Shown piece by piece: positions 36,576 to 49,200 of a stretch of 64,000 nucleotides of DNA (its first letter is position 1; each line of letters begins with the position of its first letter). Origin of the DNA: Castanea sativa (taxonomy: Eukaryota; Streptophyta; Magnoliopsida; Fagales; Fagaceae); NCBI RefSeq assembly GCF_040712315.1, contig NC_134022.1, positions 2,852,001-2,916,000 on the forward strand. The letters are read 5' to 3'. The notes beneath the pieces are model-generated. The model worked only from the letters and a program-made list of their open reading frames with translations, was not told the origin of the DNA and did not search any database. Made by a program: the position numbers and the translations under genes.

Positions 36576-38285
36576 GTGACATTTTGAGTCTATTTAGGAA
36601 CAACTTATTTAGTTGAAACTCAAATTTTTTTGTTAAAAGTACTATAAATAAAGTTAAAATGTAATTAAAATAGTACAAGAGAACTCATAAATAGTACCAA
36701 AAAGTGCAATAAGACTTATGAGTAGTAGCAAAAATAAGTTAAATAGTAAAAAAAAAGTTGACTTTTTAAGCCAATACCAAACACAACCTTAGATTTATTT
36801 ATATTTGAATTAAAATTATTTTAGCCCCGTACTCACGTGGTTTCATTTGAATTCAACCTCAAACTTCTCTAATTAAAAAAAAAAAAAAAATCAAACTTCT
36901 CATTGTCATACTACCTTTAAAAAGTTAAATTTATATATTAAAAAATAATGCTAAATATGCTACAAATTCTTTTGCATATAAATTACAATGATGAGTCACA
37001 AATCACAAAAAATAAAAATAACAATAATAAATAAAAATAATGGAACATTCATTCATCTGGTGCATAGTTCATACAAATTATAATACTCATGCGGCTAATA
37101 ATGACATGGTGTAATAGGAGTTTTGTAAAATTAAATGCAAGGCTTCCATTGTTATATATAGCATAAATAAAAGCTATAATGCATGATCTCAAATAATCAT
37201 TTCTCGAAGTCTCTACTATCTACATAAATGTTTACAATGGATCATACAGTGTCAAGATTGAATATAACGTTATAGAGTATATTAGTATTTTATCATTGCC
37301 TGCATAAAAAAATAATAATAAATAAATAAATAAAAAGAAGAAGAAGGTATTCTATCATTGTCTTTGAATGGTATTGTGTTCCTATGAGGTTTTTCCCCAA
37401 AGTTTTTCCTCCAAAGTTATTTTGAAATCATTATGTATTTTTATAGGGGAAGAATTTTTTTTTTTTTTTTTTAAGGCCCATGTTCTTCATAAAGGGAAAA
37501 CATAGAGGTTCTCTATTCAAGGGGGAGTAATATTTGTTTTTTTATAGTCATGTTTTCGTCTCCTTTGTCATTTTGTGACGAAAACGGGGGAGTCTAATAG
37601 AATTGTTTTGAGTGACTTGATGATTATAGTACAATCTTTGTATGTACTTAAAAGGTTAATGCAAACTTCTTTTTTCCTATTACTACTCTCTATGAGCTTT
37701 ATTTGTTTGTTCACATCTCAAGAAAGACATGCTTTATTATCTATACATTTCTCACGTTTTTGCAAGTAGGTCTAGGTTGGTTTGTGGTTTTTTGTGACTT
37801 ACTTGTAATACATTATGTTTGTAATCTTGAATTGACTTTGTATTATAATGCTTTGTCATGGAATTGACAAAGGGGGATTGGTAGGGTTCATAGATGTATT
37901 TTCAAATCCCAACGCCAATACGTGTCAAAACTGGGTCGTATCAACATAATCGTGATATAGTTAAGTTTGGGGAAGGTTTTGATTTGTTCAAAAATAAGGA
38001 GTTGATGATCCTTTGCCCATATCTTTTGTGCTATAATAATTAATTTCTAAGTGAAACATGTTTTGCTGTAAATCTGACATCTAGGGCTTTAAAACGGACA
38101 TAAATTTTATTCAACTTGGATTGGAAATGAGTGAGACATGGTCATTTGAAGTTGACACAACAATGTTTAATCTAAGAATCTCACTTTAAGCAAATCTCAA
38201 GCGAAATTGGGCAATAATGGAAGTCCAATTCGTACATATAAAACATATAAAAAGTTATAACAGTTAAGAAAGACATGCCATAACA
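36291..38285. other. Intergenic region between ISY1 and the BAHD gene
   Basis: It holds the ISY1 promoter side (from about 36291), (AAT)n microsatellites at 36511-36574, and a probable MITE at 36584-36790 whose arms share a 'ttaggaacaactta'/'ttggtattggctta' pattern. At about 37500-37600 'tcattttgtgacgaaaacgg' resembles the non-coding 3' part of copia-type elements. No gene is seen. Confidence 0.4.
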
Positions 38286-39635
38286 CTAAAGTTGAAGATG
38301 ATTTGCAGACATGGGCTGAAAAATCGAATCAGACTCCAAAGCAGCTGCCAATTCCGGCCATAAGATAGCTGATATAGTCCATGAGCCATCACCCCTAGCA
38401 CTTTGCCTTTGGTTCAGGTAAGCAACTCCAATCCTTTCTATAGTGGTGCAGACTGTTCCTAGCACTGGACTACCAAATCCAAAATCAACTTCAGCAACTG
38501 GAAACCTTCTTCCTGATGACAAAACCAAGGCTGGTCCGCCTTGGCCTAACACAATTTTTGATAGCATTAAACCAGGCCTGTGGCACTCTATCCAATCTAT
38601 CAAATCCAGGAAATGTTCCTGAGTAGTCGCCTTTGAAATCGCCTCATGAACATTATTGGCAATATCTGAGATAGAATCTTGCTTTAGTTCTATGAGACTT
38701 GCCTCTGCAAAAGCCACAGACAAGACATTGCCTATGTAGTTTGACATGGAATTCTCTTCTCCACACATTCTAGCACGTCCATCAACTAACCAACCCATCT
38801 TGCACTTTGAATAGGATTGATCAATTGCATTAATCATAACCTTCCAAACATAAGCTGAGAAAGCCTCAATCTTTGTTCTCTTATTACCATTAACACATGC
38901 AAGTTTTTGTAGCCTCTCAATGCTTGCTGCATCAATATGATAAAGGCGCTTAAGCCGGATTTTGGTTGTTGGCATATTTATTATCTCTTCTATGGTGCAC
39001 TTGACAAAAGTTTGGTCCAAGGAAGGATGATACCTAGGAGGAAAACGTGCACGAAGATTTCTCCGGTGATCTGGTATGCATGATATTTGCTTCTTTTGAG
39101 TGATTTCAGACCAAGAGACAAGAAACTTTCCAAAGGCACTCGCATCACCTAGTGCATGGTCAAAGGTGAATGTTATTGAAATGCCTCCACAAGTGTAATG
39201 TGTTACTTGGATTTGCAGGGGAAAGTCAGGGCTGAGTTTAACCAACTTCCCCTGCAAAAGTTGATTAAGGTTGTAAAAATTGATTTCTTTCAAACGGATA
39301 TTGGCTTGAGCTTCTACTAGTAGCGCACCATTATTGTCACATATGATTTCAGGCTCACAAGTATTCAGGTTCTGAACGATGCGGCCAGCAAAGGGGTAGT
39401 AGTACTTGAGAGTTTCAGCAAGGGAGCTCTTGAGAATGTCAACAATCGGTGTAAAGTTACTGACAAGAGGTTTGCGGTAGAAGTACAAGTATGTTACAGG
39501 AAAGCGGCCAGAAAGAAGATCAAGGTTTGAGAGAGTGAGGATATGAGGCCCTGGCAAGGGGTTCACAGCTTTGATAATACTTTTTCCAGTGAAGTTCACT
39601 CCAAATATTTCATGCCCTGGAGCCTCTACTTCCAT
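38286..39635 (-). CDS. BAHD-family acyltransferase
   Basis: Predicted cytosolic enzyme that moves an acyl group from acyl-CoA to an alcohol or amine of a plant specialised metabolite. The 449-residue single-exon frame has normal family length. The catalytic HxxxD is HALGD at residues 160-164, within 'ITFTFDHALGDASAFGKFL'. The C-terminal structural motif, usually DFGWG, reads DFGFG at 384-388. 'YYYPFAGRI' (78-86) and 'VDGRARM' (284-290) are further family landmarks. The start MEVEAPGHEIF is the only plausible Met before the first conserved block. Substrate cannot be told; hydroxycinnamoyl- or alcohol-type transferases are possible. Lack of introns is common in some BAHD clades. The Trp-to-Phe change in DFGWG is tolerated in known members. 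Confidence 0.93.
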   Translation of the reverse strand: MEVEAPGHEIFGVNFTGKSIIKAVNPLPGPHILTLSNLDLLSGRFPVTYLYFYRKPLVSNFTPIVDILKSSLAETLKYYYPFAGRIVQNLNTCEPEIICDNNGALLVEAQANIRLKEINFYNLNQLLQGKLVKLSPDFPLQIQVTHYTCGGISITFTFDHALGDASAFGKFLVSWSEITQKKQISCIPDHRRNLRARFPPRYHPSLDQTFVKCTIEEIINMPTTKIRLKRLYHIDAASIERLQKLACVNGNKRTKIEAFSAYVWKVMINAIDQSYSKCKMGWLVDGRARMCGEENSMSNYIGNVLSVAFAEASLIELKQDSISDIANNVHEAISKATTQEHFLDLIDWIECHRPGLMLSKIVLGQGGPALVLSSGRRFPVAEVDFGFGSPVLGTVCTTIERIGVAYLNQRQSARGDGSWTISAILWPELAAALESDSIFQPMSANHLQL

Positions 39636-41024
39636 TAGAAAGTTTTTAAGTCTGTCTATGAAAGAGTGGTTTGTGTTTGGAATCTAGTGGCAGTGCTTTA
39701 GAGGGCATGAATTGGACCTATAAATATTGAGTTCTAATACAGTTGATTTCAAGAACAATAGCAACTTTGGCTTTAGTTAAGTCACTAATATGGCTATCAA
39801 TGAACAGATTGTGTGGTTGAGGTTGTACTAATAAGATCTTAGCCTTGTTGTCCCACTTCACCTGATTGTGTATATGGCTCCATTATGGATCCCATTCTTG
39901 TTTTCAGTCAGCGCAAAAGATCCAATTTCTTTAGAAATGATTAATGGTTGATAAAGTTTGGCAGGCACTATGATTGTGGGGTGAAACTTGCTCAGCTGAA
40001 TGCGATTTGCTAGTGGTTTTGAAAGCATCATAATGATAAGAGCCCAAAGAAACACGAAACAATGGTGGTAGTTTGATCAGTTAATTTTCCAACCATACTA
40101 GGCTCCTTGCTGACAATTGGGTAGTACAATTTGCTTGAAATCTAGGAAGAAACAAACCTGATAAATATGTAGGTATTATCCCAAACACGTTATAGACCAC
40201 TGAAGTCAATTTGTTACTTTTCTCAGATTTAACTGGCACTAGTATATTGAGCTCAGGATGGGGCCTAGGTGGAGAAAAAGGAGGAATTTGAATTGGGACC
40301 ATGTTTAGAGTATAGTAAAAATTACTTGTGATCTATTTTATGATAGGTTAGAAAGTGCTAGTCATATTTGTGTTATACTTTAAAATAACTAGTCAGTTTA
40401 TACTTGCATCTTTTTGCAATTGTTTCTATTATTAAGATTGGCACAATAAGCATTTGATTTGGGACTTTACACACAATCGCACAACACACATTCGTCCAAT
40501 CCAGTCCACATAACTTGGAGTATAACAATCTTCCCTATTTAAGCTCTCAACGTCCTCATCAAGGCCCAAGTTGGTTATATTATCCTTGAGTTTAGAAATT
40601 TCCAACCTAGCTTTGATACTCTTTATCTCGACTTGAATAAGCACTAGCCACATATGTATTATTCCCCCAAAAGAATTAGTTAAGTTGCAATTAGGGCTCT
40701 TCGTGATCGCTTAGTTTGAAATTTAAGACGTAAAGCTTTCCAATGCTATGACTTGCTGGCTTATTCTCTCGGAATCACTCCAGAATTAATTTTGAAAATG
40801 TCTCAAAAATGATGTATTTTCAACTTCCTTGAACTTGAGTATAGTGTTTGAATTATTAAGTACCAATATAATTGGTCTTGCTAGGCTTTTAGAGTGTCAT
40901 ATTTTGGTGTAGCTTAGACATCTCAAACACACCCCAGCGTCACATATAATTTAAATTTTTGGTAGTGAAATCAAGAAATTTTTAAATAAATTCATGATGT
41001 ATTTTTAATAAAAGAAATTAAATA
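39636..41024. other. Upstream region of the BAHD gene
   Basis: An A/T element, TATTTATAG on the minus strand (about 39718-39726), lies about 85 bp upstream of the ATG and could serve as a TATA box. Minus-strand frames at 39858-40055, 40081-40302 and 40432-40653 have no family I recognise and no splice-linked partner, so I do not call them genes. The last resembles transcribed repeat sequence. Confidence 0.35.
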
Positions 41025-41203
41025 TTATATTAAAAATATTTTCACAACAAATTCTAAGTGGTAGATTGTTATTGGCTGTTACCAGTGGTGGGCAAAAAAG
41101 TAATTTCAGTTGTGGGTTCAAATTAGAACCAATAATATCTTACCACTTATAATTTGTTATAAAAATATTATAAAAATGTTGTGGATGTAAAACTTCCCAT
41201 AAT
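41025..41203. mobile_element. Foldback MITE ('TTTCACAAC' family)
   Basis: 'attttcacaacaaattctaa' near the left is mirrored by 'ttataatttgttataaaaat' near the right around a core containing 'ttattggctgttacc'. Same family as 9780-10125 and 45966-46113. Confidence 0.5.
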
Positions 41204-42765
41204 GTAAAATTTGTAAATACACATTATATAACATAAAAATGTCTTAAATCCTATGGCACGATCGGGTATTAAGATAAACACAAGGTAGTCTCAAATCCTA
41301 CCAAACTTCAAGATTTGAACCACAACCCATTCTACTAAGCTCAGATTTTTTTGGGTGGGACCCAAAACTTGTTGTACTACTACTACCACTAATATCAAGA
41401 TCGGATTCATGAAACAAAATTCACTATCTCAATGAATTATCAATTGCACCTAAGGTTGAAATTTGGTAAATGGGATCTGAATTTTCTTTTATTTATTTAA
41501 TTTTGGTAAAATTATTAGACAAGTGAACCATGATACTCAAAAATTGATGTATTATTTAATTTTTTTTTCCTTTCTTCATTATCTTATTTGTATTGAAATG
41601 AATAAAAAAGGATATGCAAATTTATTGTTTGGTTTATTTACTTTTTATTTATGTGTAAAAAACTAAAAATACAAGTTACACCAGTTTAACTGACCTATCA
41701 TAGACATAATAAAAGTCATAGGTTTAACAAGCTATTTTAATTAATTAATTTTTTTTATAATGATAAAGTTTGACTACAAATTTTGTTGTAACTTAAAGCT
41801 ACAACCAACAATAGAAACATGACATGTGTTCCTGTGATTTGCATCACACATAATTCACCTAAATTGTTTATAATAACTTAAGTATGGTTTAATAAGTCTT
41901 GTGCAGTGCACGTAACAAAAAAATATGTTATCTTCCTATTGTTAGTAGTCAAATTTTATCTTTTTTCTAATACTTATATAATGGAAAGGGGAAGGCGAGA
42001 TTCAAAGAATGACAAAACATGGAACATTACAAAGGGTACCATTTCCACTGGATTATCATTCAATTTACTTTTACCAGTTCATGCATACCGGATTGCTAGG
42101 TCTACTTACACCTCTCAAAAAATAATGAAGCCATGGTTGTAAACCATGGTCCATAGTCCCAAGGCTTTCAGTTTCAGCAAGAAAATGAAGCTAAATTCCC
42201 TGATTTGTGTTACCAAGTTGGGGAAAGAGAGAGAGTGAATACCTTCTGTTTAAGGAAAGAAACGTGATGATAATTGACAAGAGATATATGACCCATTCAG
42301 ATTTACAAAATGGTCAAAAGTGTGTATCATAGCAATGTTGTCGTGTGTGGACAGTGGACACCATGTCTCCATGAGTTGAGTCTTGAGGGTCTTGTCTTGC
42401 AAGCACCCGAAACATTTCCAAGTTGTGACTTGTGAATTGTGATGTGAGTAATGAGTATAAATTAAATGAATTAGTTTACCACCGATGATGGTGCTTGTCA
42501 CTGTAAAGCATCTGCAATTGCATTGACGCATGCAAAGACTATGCCCATTACCATCTTGTCAAACTTAAAAGTTTCCAACTTTCAATGAAAATGATTGATA
42601 CGGTTTTTTCTTTTTTAATTTTAATAATTTAATGGTTGAAGGTAGAGATATTTGAATTCTTGATGTCTCAATTAGAAACATCAGAACGTGATATTCAATT
42701 GTGCTACAAGACTTTTGGTGAAGTTGTATGGCTTTTAGTTTACTAGATTATTAGTTTTCATTCAC
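41204..42765. other. Intergenic DNA, nothing recognised
   Basis: AT-rich with small random frames (for example 41906-42142 plus, 42250-42531 minus) that show no family motif or splice context. Confidence 0.4.
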
Positions 42766-42774
42766 AAATTTTAT

Positions 42775-43090
42775 GGTCAAAATGGGCATTTGTCCATTTT
42801 GCCCAAAAGATGTAGCAAAATGCCCATGTTCTGAAACTATTTAGCAAAATGCCCTTGTTTTGAAACTCGATTTGATGAAAATTGAGTAATGTGAAAAATT
42901 TTACATGAAACTTGAGTTCCATGTTTTTTTTTTTCTTTTTAAGTTTGATTTCACATAACTCAATTTTCTAAAAATTGAGTTTTTCATTAAAACTTGATTT
43001 TTAGAAAATCGAGTTTAAATTAGATAGTTTTAAAACAGAGGCATTTTGCTGGAAAGTTTTGGCGAAAGCGGCAAATGCCCATTTTGGCCC
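42775..43090. mobile_element. MULE-like MITE, 316 bp, with 9-bp target duplication
   Basis: The ends are GGTCAAAATGGGCATTTG at the left and, mirrored at the right, GGGCCAAAATGGGCATTTGC. The 9-bp flanks AAATTTTAT at 42766-42774 and 43091-43099 are identical. A 9-bp duplication is diagnostic of Mutator-like insertion. The interior repeats 'aactcgatttgatgaaaatt'-like words in both orientations, so a transcript could fold into a long hairpin. Confidence 0.82.
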
Positions 43091-43449
43091 AAATTTTATA
43101 GTTTTTTGTTTATTTGAGGGACCTTTATATATATATGATGAGATAATATAATTTTTCATGGGTTTTTTTATAAATGATTGCCATGGGTTTTGAAGATAAA
43201 TAATTGTTTATGAGTTTTGAATATAATTTCCATGGGCATAAGATAAATAATTATAACTTTCCATGAACATTTTATATATGATTGTCATGGGCATTAGAAT
43301 TTTAGAGAGATAAATAGTGTGACATAAGATAAATAGTTACTATGATTTCTTTTAGTAAATTTCATGAGTTTATAATATGGTATGGAGTAAATAATTGTCA
43401 CGAGTTTATAATTTCCATAGGCTTATCACATAATTGCTAGATAATTCTA

Positions 43450-43830
43450 TTTGCCAAAGTTTATTAGTATTGGACTTTAAGTAAAACATTCATATTTGAT
43501 AATCATAGTATTTTGCCAAGTATTGTTAGTCTTAAGCTTTTGAAATAATTATGATTTACCAAGCATTACTAGTCTTGAGCTTTTAAAATAATATGATAAT
43601 ATTTGCTATATAATATTGGGCTTTGAAATAATTGTGTCAAGCAGTCATAGTCTTGGGCCTTAAAATGTTGGTTTGCCAGGTATTTACAACCTTGGGCTTT
43701 GATGCTGTCAAATTGTAATTGTATTGGGCTTTTGATGTTGCCAAACAGTAATCGTCTTGTGTTTTGATAGATATTGCCAAGTAGCTAGCTTGGAATTTGA
43801 TAAATATTGTTATGGTTCTTTAGGCATGGG
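43450..43830. repeat. Decayed tandem array, unit about 35-42 bp
   Basis: Successive diverged units follow the pattern TTTGCCAAG-nn-TAGTCTTGGGCTTTTGAAAT. Clear ones start near 43450, 43511, 43555, 43634, 43672, 43706, 43738 and 43774. There is no open frame through it. Confidence 0.55.
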
Positions 43831-45965
43831 TTTGCATAAAATGGGATGTATGTATTGGGGCTATAGTGTTGTTTTAGGTTTTTCCAAGCAACGGTAAAAT
43901 AGGACAAAATTTGTGATTTCTGGGTCTTATGGTAATAATTTATTTTTGTGGCCCAATTTGGTAATAAGATAAGAAATATTTGTGAAGGTTCAAAATAATT
44001 TGTGGAGAATATTTAGGTATTTTTTGGTATGTGGGTAAATAAGATTAAATAGGATTGAGACATGTGACATGTAAAAAATTGTACCTCAAAAACATTTAAG
44101 TTGGATATTTTAAGAGTTTATACAATTGTCCTCATAATTTACGATGAGTACTTATCTATTAATCTATTAATTTAGAGTTGATTTGAATGATATGGTATAA
44201 ATTAGTCAATCCTATGAGAACTTATACGACTTTTTCTTTTTTCGATCATAGCATGGCTCTTTCAATTTGGCTTTTTCATGGGAAAGCATTGTATCCAACC
44301 TAATATAGTTATATTAGTAGACGACTTTGAAATACTAGAGTTCATAAAATAGATTAATTAAATGAAATGATCAAGAGTTTTGTAACTTAACTGATCTTGT
44401 TTAGTGTTTTTTACGAAAAAGTTCAGAGTTCAAATTCTCTCTTTCATGTTATAACTTATAACTATCAAATTTATCCCCAATAAAATAAAATAAATAAAAT
44501 GAGAGCAATCTATTGAGTTTCCCATTTTCACTTTTCACCTATTGAGTTCCCAATTTCACTTTTCAAACCAAAAAAACTTGAAAGCATTATTTACTACCAA
44601 ATTCCATTAGTTTTCCACGTAAACTTATTTCAAAAAAAGAAATTCTATATACACAATATTCTTTACAATAAATTTCATAATTATTGGGTTGTCAAGTTGT
44701 TATTTATTCATATTTGGGCTCACCACTAACACTACTTTATTGTCTACTATTTACAACTTGTCATCTCATTAATTGTGGAAAAAAGATTTAAGAAAAAAGC
44801 TCTAGAGTTAAGGGTAAACTAAAGCGTTTTTGTGCAAATGCATGGAAAACTTGGTTTAATAATAATAATAATATTAATAATATTCTATTATCATATTATC
44901 ATAAGTAAGTTTGGAAACTTTTTTGATTTGTCAAAAAAGTACTCGTTCGATACAAAATGATAAAACATTTCTTTTTAATATACATAGATAAGATAATATT
45001 TCAAACATAAGGCATCCACTCCATAATGATTGTTCTTTGTAATCAAATCAAGACACTTGTTGGTTTTTAATGTAGGCAAGGATCAAACTCGAAATCTCTT
45101 ATTTAATGACAAGAAACTTTATCATTAGAGCCAACTACAACCCATCAAAAGGATAGCACTTAGAACAAGTAAAAATTGTCCAAAGTAAAAATACAAATAA
45201 ATAACCTTTGAGAAAGTGAGAGGTAAGTTAACAGCAATTTAATAATTAAATAAAATAGATTTTTAACTCGAGAAAAAAAGCCTTTGATAATAATAATAAT
45301 AATAAAGATTTTACTTTTTTGTGTGCATGTATGGTAGTACCAAGTACAGTGTTTAGTCCCAGAAGCATCTTTAATACAAAGCTTAAGAGATGACTCCTCA
45401 GTTCATACGTTGGTGGATTGTTTAAATAACACCTCTTAAATGAATGAGTCTACTTCAACTAATTGCAAGTAAACAGCACTTAGATATGTGCCTATACTGC
45501 ATCTCAAGATTGTGTCAAATTTTCTTTCCTCAATTTAGGACAAGTGAGACCCCGTTTTCCTCTTTAAGAATAAGGATTAGTGTTGCAGGAAAAGCTAATA
45601 AGCTACTGTGGTTGGGAATTAACCTGACACGAATGACAAAGATGACTAAAAGTCTAAAACTTCAGAAGATATACAATATGCAAAGATTCAATCACTGGAA
45701 GGAAAAAAGAAGTAATACTTCAAGTTCTGACATATAATATGAAGATTTATATACAAAACCAAAACAAAACAAACAAACAAACCTGATATGTTCCTACGAG
45801 TGATCAACTAAATGCATTATTCACAACTATCCAAACCAATTCTGTCTCTCAAGTATCTGCCACATTTTAAGAACACAAAATCCTTAATCATGTATCACAC
45901 ATGATATAACTGCAGTAATCTTTGCATGTCCATTAGTTACACTATCTATTTGGGAGAGAAGTCTA
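43831..45965. other. Intergenic DNA
   Basis: It contains a weak relative of the 'TTTCACAAC' MITE family at about 44640-44770 and (AAT)n tracts at 44860-44882 and 45287-45304. The plus-strand 97-codon frame at 45444-45737 has no recognised similarity. No gene is seen. Confidence 0.4.
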
Positions 45966-46113
45966 TGGATACAACAAAATATCACAACATTTTCACAACC
46001 TTGTTTTGAGTTGAGGTGGGTCCAAAGTGTAATATTATTTTCTTTTATTTTGACTTATGGTGGGCTGACAACTCAACTTGTTGTGAAATGTTGTAAAATT
46101 TTGTTGTGACTAT
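45966..46113. mobile_element. Foldback MITE 14 bp beyond the stop of the unknown-function gene
   Basis: The left arm 'acaacaaaatatcacaacat' plus 'tttcacaac' is mirrored by the right arm, whose reverse complement is 'tcacaacaaaattttacaac' plus 'atttcacaac'. Given its position it is probably transcribed as part of the 3'UTR of the minus-strand gene ending at 46127. Confidence 0.65.
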
Positions 46114-46126
46114 AAAAAGAACTCAT

Positions 46127-46210
46127 CTAACCAGAGGTGGTGCCTTGTGGTACTATATCCAAATATGAAGAATCCAACCAAGGCTCGAATGCTCCTTGAT
46201 GTGACAAATT
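46127..46210 (-). CDS. Unknown-function gene, last coding exon
   Basis: Acceptor TTGTACCAG, then NLSHQGAFEPWLDSSYL, DIVPQGTTSG and TAG (46127-46129). 27 codons plus stop, in phase with the fourth coding exon. 'H-GAF-PWLD' is the expected C-terminal signature. Confidence 0.78.
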   Translation of the reverse strand, partial: NLSHQGAFEPWLDSSYLDIVPQGTTSG

Positions 46211-49200
46211 CTGGTACAACATATATCATCAATAAGCATTAGTCAGCAGTAGGTGACATAAAAAGAAACGCACTAATTAGAACAGAGTCTAGAAACATTG
46301 AAAAGTTGCTTAGAATTTCAATTACATTGTTGAAATAGCTTTTGCCTTAACACTTTGATAAACAAGTAAAACAAATAACAAAGTTCAATGAATCAGACTG
46401 TTTCAAAAACTATCATTCCAATGGGCTGAATTTCGTTGAAGGGAATAGTGTAATGGTAATACAAACAATTGTGAGGTGCAGGCTACGCTCTAAGTGAAGC
46501 ATACTTAAAGCAAAGAACACCAAGCCTTCAATGTGTTTGGAGCCGTTTCAATCAGCGCATTGACCACTTTTTCTTAGCTTAATTATATTTTTAGGTGAAA
46601 TTACCAACATGAAAAAGTTGAAACAAAACGTCATATACTAAGTATAAAACAGGTTGAATAAGGAGCTGAATCTTTAGTGCGTAATCAAAAAACAACTACC
46701 TTTTGATCCCCACCCAACCAGTTATTACAGGACCAATTGCTGCCCCAAACTTAGGGTGCCGAGAGGCACATTATGCTTAGTTGTTATCAGAAGTGATAAT
46801 TTCGATCAAAATGATGCCTGTGTATTAGCCACTTTAGGTGATAAACATGGTTCTCTATCAGGAAAAATCTTTTGTTGCCAACAGAAAGAGATTCTAGAAT
46901 AAATGCCATCTAGATGATCTAAAGAAGGAACTGACCATTTTTTTTTTAGAATTGACTGTACTTCTCTCTTGGTGTACTAGTTTTTTTTTTTTTTTCCCTA
47001 AAAAAATTTTTTGTTACTTATCAAAAAAAAAAAAAGAAGGAACCAACCAAAAAAGGAGAAAAGAAAAGGTTCAAAAGGAGGAAAGAAAGTGTGAAGACAC
47101 AATTTAATTAGAGGGATTTGATGAGTTGGATTATCAATCATTTTTTTAAAATGGTAAGTTGTACACACATTCAGTAAATCTTGAACCCATAGCCTCATCC
47201 TTCACCTTAATCTTACAAGGGAATGAGGTGTCATTTAAGCTACAGCTAATTGGCATAATTCAATATCATTGAGGGACATAATTTAATATTATCATTCTCA
47301 ATAGAAGTAACGCTCTCAAAATAAAAGGGTATTCACTGGAATTCATCAAGTTTGGGTGACAATGGAAAGCATACTCTAAAACATAAAAGAGCAGGTAACA
47401 GAAAAAGATTCAGCTACACCACCAGCAGGTGCAGCCAGGGGTGGGGAGAGCCTTGGAATATTTTCCCAGAATAGTGGAAAAGAAAATGAAGACTGTCATC
47501 AATTTATGGGCAAGGTCCAATACGAGGAGAGCCAAGAGAGTCCAACCATTAACTTATAATTATGGTTAGCAAGATCTGAGTGATGCAATAGCAAGGTACT
47601 ACTATCTACAAACTTCAAATCTTGAATATCAATTTTCTTCATGTAAATGCAATTTTGGGCAAAGCCTTTACATTGAATCCACAACTTGTCTGATATCATC
47701 GGACCCTAAGTGTGTACAAGAGATAATCGAAATGCACTAGTATAAACTATATATGTGTAGTACAAACAACAACAGCAGCAGCAAAATCTACCAAACTTTG
47801 GTCCCAAAACTTTGGGATCGGCTATAAATCCTCAACAAACTAGGTAGGGTATGCCACATGTATTCTTTTCCGCTATTCTATCCTATCCAAAATAATACCC
47901 ATTGTCACCTTCTTAATTGACATGTTCATTTTTACTACTAATGTTATTTTAGGTCTTCTTCAATCTTTTTTGTTCCCTCTACTTGAATCAACCCACTCTT
48001 CCTCATTGGTGCATTATTTGCTCTCTTCTGCACATGACCAAACCATCTCAAGCTCATTTCAAATCCTATGTTTCTTTGTCTTTCTATTTATCCATTTTGA
48101 AACTCTCATTTCAACTACACTAATTTTGTGAATATGGTGCTTCTTGTCAATAATTAAACATTCAACACCATAGACCATAGCTAATCTTATAGCAGTCTAT
48201 TATTACTACTACAATTTACTTTTTGGTATCGTTCAGGACAAAAAAGAAGAGTCTCAGTTTAGAGTCAATTACAAAATACTCACACCTATCATTTTATCTT
48301 CATAGAGCAGTCTACCTTATTTTAATCACTCCATTCGTATATATGCTGAAAATTTCAGCCAATTTCATGCATTCTTTGCATTAAACCATAAGATCAAACA
48401 TTAAGAAGTTTACTTGAACCTTTTTAAACCCTGATTAGCTCACAATCCTAATATCAAAGCTCCTAGTCACCTACCTCGAAATATGAAGGGGAAATGAGAG
48501 GGATTGAGGTGGGGTAAACAAACTTTTATAGAAGAATAAGATAACAGGGCGTGAAGTTCAAGTTCATGTTATTTAGTCCTGAATAATTGATGTGAAATGA
48601 TAATCTCTGTTTGGTTGTTTAAACTATTCTGAAAAATATCAAAGTAGCAGCATAAGATCTAGAAGAATTCAACAAATATGAGAAATTTGCAAAAACTAAA
48701 CGTTCTCACCGTTAACCAATAGAAAAATCCACGTAGAAGATTCAAAACTTTAGGAAGATCATGATGTACTAAATTTATCATTTCAGCAAGATCTGCAACA
48801 TCATAAACCAATTCATAAAACATTCAACAGTATATTTCATTTCAAACTGTACAAATATTTCATTGAATCAAGATCCACACATATGAGCATTATGTAAGTT
48901 TGTAAACATTAAGCACAATTACAAAATTAAGGAAACAAACACATAGAAAAGCAAATAGAATAATTTGAGATTCACTCAGCAATCATAGAAAAGCAAATAG
49001 AATAAAATGAGATTCACTCAGCAATACAGATTCTGTCCTTTGGTCATACTTGGAATTGCAGTCCTCACTAAAATTGCAAAAGATAGCATTGCATCAAATG
49101 ATTCAAAATAACAAGGATCAATGATCAAGATCATAAACAGAGAAAGGAAAAAATGAAAACAATATCTGACATAATTCTCATAAATTTTCAAGAACGCTGC

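Noticed and set aside
39858..40653. Three minus-strand frames upstream of the BAHD gene considered as an extra gene
   Set aside because: They are separated by stops, no splice pairing restores a recognisable protein, and no family motif is seen.
43450..43830. Possible CRISPR-like repeat array
   Set aside because: Units are diverged, spacing is irregular, no unique spacers are visible and the host is a eukaryote.
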